Shown here: piece after piece, positions 32,701-35,396 of the stretch | Numbering within the stretch: the first letter of the stretch is position 1 | How the letters are laid out: each line of letters opens with the position of its first letter | Assembly (NCBI GenBank): GCA_004335635.1 | Contig: QAXH01003935.1 | Span: 1 to 35,396 of the forward strand | Length of the DNA stretch: 35,396 bases | DNA from: Chloromonas sp. AAM2 | Taxonomy: Eukaryota; Chlorophyta; Chlorophyceae; Chlamydomonadales; Chlamydomonadaceae | Reading direction: 5' to 3' | Made by a program: the position numbers and the translations under genes | The notes under the pieces: model-generated | What the model saw: only the letters and a program-made list of their open reading frames with translations | Told to the model about the DNA's origin: nothing | Database searches by the model: none

Positions 32701-34747
32701 CTGCGCCGGGAGGCCGTCTGAACAGGCAGTGGCATAACGCATTGTAAGGCTTAAGACCCTTGTTGTTGCTGTGCTTTGTGGTTCAGGGGTTCACTGCGTT
32801 GCAATTCATTTTGGAGGAAAAGTTCCTGGGCACGTACCGAATGCAGGTGTGTGGCAAATGATGGTTGCGCACCCCAGCAAAAAATGAAGGCATAGCCTTG
32901 TGCAATGCCTACCCATTGAGTTGAAATACCACGTAGTCTTGTGACCTGGACGGCATGGCTGATGCCGGGTTGCAGCAACAATGTTATGAGTTTCTGTCTA
33001 AACTGGCATACAACAGTCGGGCGTGGCCCGCGCCTCCTTGACGGAGGTGTCTGGTGATTCGTGCCTTGAATTGAAAGGTAGAGCGTGCACATTGGAGCAG
33101 GTTACCATGCTGTGTGTCTTTTGTGATCCCGCCCTGTGGAGACAGCAAAGCCGGGGATGGATTTGTGCATCCCGGAAATGAGCAGCAGCACTCGAGCGCC
33201 AGACCATTGTCTGCCACTGTGCTGTTATTGTAAACTCTTGGCCTGAACTGCCTTGAGAGCCTAATGCCACTCACAATGCCACGTCTGTCCGTTGCCATTT
33301 GCTGTGCAGCCGCTGTGAACAGCTGGCATTGAGGGCGCTGTGCCTTTGGGAAGTGGCAGCAGTGCTAGTTTTTCAGGAACTGGCAGCAGTGTTCATTACT
33401 TCACACCTTGAAGCCGATGCCCTTGCGGTGGAAGTTCCACTCCTGCCATACCAGAGTGAGAGCTCACGACCCCCTTGCTCGCTGTCTTTTGTGTGTGCAG
33501 CCTCTGCTAGCAGTTGGCATAGAGGGCGCGTGGGGTGTGGCGCTGTGCCTGGGCGTCCTGCCGCTGCTGAGCCTCATCCACACGCGGGACGGGCAGCCAC
33601 TGGACGACGCACCGGCTGCCTTCAGGGCACTGTGGGAGGTGCCCAGCCTAAGATACGCGGTGGGTGACTGCCAGGCGCAGCAATGCAACATGTCTTCTCT
33701 GCCGGAGTGTTTGTCTCAACTGCAGCACGGCTACCTTTCGCTGTCAGAACATGTTGTGGTTAGAGAATGCCGCGCATCAGCATAAGAACAAGCTGCTGGC
33801 ACTTAGGATTCCAAGCCCTGGTGTGCGTTCAAGCGGCAACGCTTTGCACTGAAGTTGGGGTGGGGTCTGTGTGGAACCAAGCGCCAGATGCAGGAGCTGT
33901 AAGCATGGGATGTGCTGCTGGTGCTGCTGTCATACATACACACAGTGCGCAGAAGGCTGTCTACCGCCGCCCAGGGGGCAACTGAACTTGATGAATCTGA
34001 AACTGAATCATGGGATACGGATGTTGTTGAGCCTGGGATCATGTAATGATTGACTGCCCTCACATGCAGGTGCTCGTCAGTGTGTTCTCCATCGGGTTCT
34101 TCAATTTCTTTGGACTGAGCGTCACTGCGGGTGAGGGCTGTGTGCTGTGTGTGCATGTGCGGTCTGTGGTTGGTGCTGCACAGATGGCATGTGTGCCTGT
34201 GTAAGTGGCCAGTCGTGCCCTTAGCCACTACAGCTCCGTATGCTTGCATTCGTGGTGGTGCGCTTGATTCTTGCCATCTTGCTATGATTGCCATTGCTCA
34301 CACGTGTTAGCAGTTGCACAGACCAGGGCTAGGCAGCACACATGTCTGGAGGTTGAGGATGTAGCAGTCCTGAAGGTAATCAAACCAGCTGTGCAGGCGT
34401 GCGACCCTCATGCCCAGTCAATAACGGACCCTTGCCTTGGCCTGTGTGTGCAGCTCTCAGTGGCGCGTCAAGGGCAACCATTGACGCATGCCGCACCGTA
34501 GTCATCTGGGCATTTAGGTACGGACAACGGATCTTGGGCTCAAGTGGTTGGCAGGCGAACAGTGCAATTCCAAAGTCCATGTTTTGAATCCATGCTACAC
34601 TGGCAGTCAAATCTGTGCAGTCGATTCACAAGTGGTGCCAAGATCATGAGAGTCAACACCCAATTCGTTGCCATATTTACAGTTTGTTGGCCGGATGGGA
34701 GACGTTCAAGCAGCTTCAGGTGGTGGGCTTCCTCGTGCTGCTGTCAG
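29731..34747 (+). CDS. SLC35F6: SLC35F6-type drug/metabolite-superfamily transporter, 12 exons, 3' end not found
   Basis: Exons: 29731-29808, 29905-29989, 30225-30283, 30588-30718, 31066-31140, 31604-31833, 32191-32309, 32787-32846, 33501-33659, 34070-34130, 34454-34517, 34683-34747; all GT-AG and in phase, 395 residues so far. The family has about ten membrane spans and sits in lysosomal, mitochondrial or Golgi membranes; the substrate is unclear. Recognisable parts: AGAMLITGSINTIAVKF (span 1), FQHPAFQSACMFLGEALCLI, LCDATATTLLNIGLFYT, STYQMLRGTLVLFTGLF, HWLGMVLITAGAAIVGAAS, GFTALQFILEEKFLGTY, GFFNFFGLSVTAALSGASRA, CRTVVIWAFSLLAGWE and QLQVVGFLVLLSG. Exon 6 carries a hydrophilic insert with repeats of TLDTG. 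Exon 12 ends at a donor in phase 1, but the expected last exon (a few residues) is absent up to the window end, where a transposon remnant lies. Confidence 0.9.
32276..32500 (+). repeat. Duplicated end of SLC35F6 exon 7
   Basis: The last 34 bases of exon 7 with its donor (GGGAACGCAATGGTGGTGCT, then GCGCAGGTAGCAGAT, 32281-32320) recur at 32461-32500 with a few changes (CTGACGCAG for CTAGCGCAG). The second copy lies in intron 7 and keeps a GTAGCA donor. A 13-bp tandem repeat (GTATAGAAAGGTG) at 32322-32342 sits between them. Confidence 0.85.
33303..33350 (+). pseudogene. Decayed partial copy of the start of SLC35F6 exon 9
   Basis: TGTGCAGCCGCTGTGAACAG, CTGGCATTGAGGGCGCTGTG matches the acceptor and first bases of exon 9 at 33493-33552 (TGTGCAGCCTCTGCTAGCAG, TTGGCATAGAGGGCG). 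The copy lacks about 12 bases that encode WGV in the parent. It lies 190 bp upstream in intron 8 and keeps an AG acceptor, so it could attract splicing. Confidence 0.7.
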
Positions 34748-34837
34748 GTGGGGCATCATTGTTGTCTCATGCGCTTATGGCATTCTTGTTGTGATGTGGG
34801 CGCCGCCGCTGTTGTGACACGAGTAGGCTTGTGCCGG

Positions 34838-34985
34838 CCGTATATGGCATATATTATACGCCCCGTATATATACGTATAATATACGTATTTCGTATATTG
34901 GGTCTCAAAACAGGGCGTATATATACGAATGACCCATATACGATTTTGGGTGTCAAAATACGGTGAAAATACGTATATCGCAAGC
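34838..34985. mobile_element. AT-rich palindromic tract, probable transposon end
   Basis: Within about 150 bp, TATACG/CGTATA words recur many times: CGTATATATACG occurs twice as a perfect palindrome (about 34866 and 34916), with TACGTATAATATACGTA, CGTATATTGGG and CCCATATACG between. The base composition is far richer in AT than its surroundings. Clusters of short inverted words like this are common near the ends of hAT elements. The hAT transposase remnant begins about 90 bp further on, so this is plausibly its subterminal region. Confidence 0.6.
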
Positions 34986-35071
34986 TGCGGCGCACAAAAG
35001 TGTAAAAAACGGCTGTCACGTGGCTGAGTCGAACCACCAATTGCTTGGATTTGGCTGATAGCGCTCATTTC

Positions 35072-35396
35072 ACGATGTCCCGCGAGTATGCTTACAGCGC
35101 AATGGCCGAGCTTTGCGATGATGATGGCTTTCATGACGCTGATGACACTCATGACGATGAGGAGCAGCAGGTTGAGCAGTCTGAGCAGGTCATGCAATCT
35201 GCTGGTGGTCAGGGCAAGTATCGCTCTGTGCGATGATCCTGCCCAGCTGGCGGTCGAGTGGGCAGACATGCAGCTGTCTGCCTTCAACGACTCCATGTCT
35301 AACCTGGCACCCCACTGTCTGACAGCAAGACGTTCAGCTGGTGGGACTACGCTGCTGCTGACTCCCCACAGCTAACCCAGGCAGCACGGCGCCTGT
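35072..35396 (+). pseudogene. hAT-family transposase C-terminal fragment, frameshifted, cut by window end
   Basis: One frame from 35076 reads MSREYAYSAMAELCDDDGFH and an acidic stretch DDTHDDEEQQVEQSEQ. A second frame then gives DDPAQLAVEWADMQLSAFND, and a third, from about 35318, gives SDSKTFSWWDYAAADSPQLT and QAARRL. The last part is the hAT dimerisation signature (WW, then P.L...AR..L). A stop (TAA) upstream in the last frame and the frame changes within 250 bp show decay unless very small introns are present. Only the C-terminal part of a transposase is visible; N-terminal BED finger and DDE residues are not in the window. Confidence 0.65.

Noticed and set aside
35015..35040. Possible tRNA B box (GGTTCGACTC on the minus strand)
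   Set aside because: No A box at the right distance and no cloverleaf can be drawn. It lies in transposon-related DNA.

Overview
The window is nuclear DNA of a green alga (Chlorophyta), with roughly balanced base composition. The evidence is eukaryotic: conserved protein families are recovered only as many small in-phase exons joined by GT-AG introns of about 70-1150 bp. Two genes carry a TGTAA polyadenylation signal, typical of chlorophytes, just after the stop. One gene is an octotricopeptide-repeat (OPR) protein, a family greatly expanded in green algae. The species cannot be named from this sequence. All gene models below were built by hand from splice signals, reading phase and family similarity, without RNA evidence.

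Layout. 3-3586 (-): OPR-type organelle RNA-binding protein, 6 exons. 4002-8940 (+): BPI/LBP-family lipid-binding protein with a signal peptide, 8 exons, divergent from the OPR gene across a 415-bp spacer. 8941-10947: gene-poor spacer. 10948-16759 (-): 13-exon gene fusing a J domain, a B-box-like zinc finger and two CS/p23-like domains, probably an HSP70/HSP90 co-chaperone. 16837-17044: decayed inverted copy of its J-domain exon. 17491-17693 (-): orphan protein-kinase exon whose catalytic lysine is replaced. 18018-19455 (-): small gene of unknown function. 19456-22375: mostly non-coding, holding a decayed copy of a GatB exon. 22376-29427 (-): complete 16-exon organellar GatB. 29731-34747 (+): SLC35F6-type transporter, 12 exons seen and the last exon missing, divergent from GatB. 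34838-35396: AT-rich palindromic tract followed by the C-terminal remnant of a hAT transposase.

The genes look like ordinary housekeeping neighbours (organelle RNA metabolism, organelle tRNA-Gln charging, protein folding, lipid binding, transport) and do not form one pathway. The most unusual signal is structural: at least four short decayed copies of single exons, still carrying their splice-site edges, lie within 0.2-4 kb of the parent exon. A dispersed repeat of about 80-110 bp occurs at least seven times in introns and spacers, and a MITE-like terminal inverted repeat sits in one intron of the co-chaperone gene.
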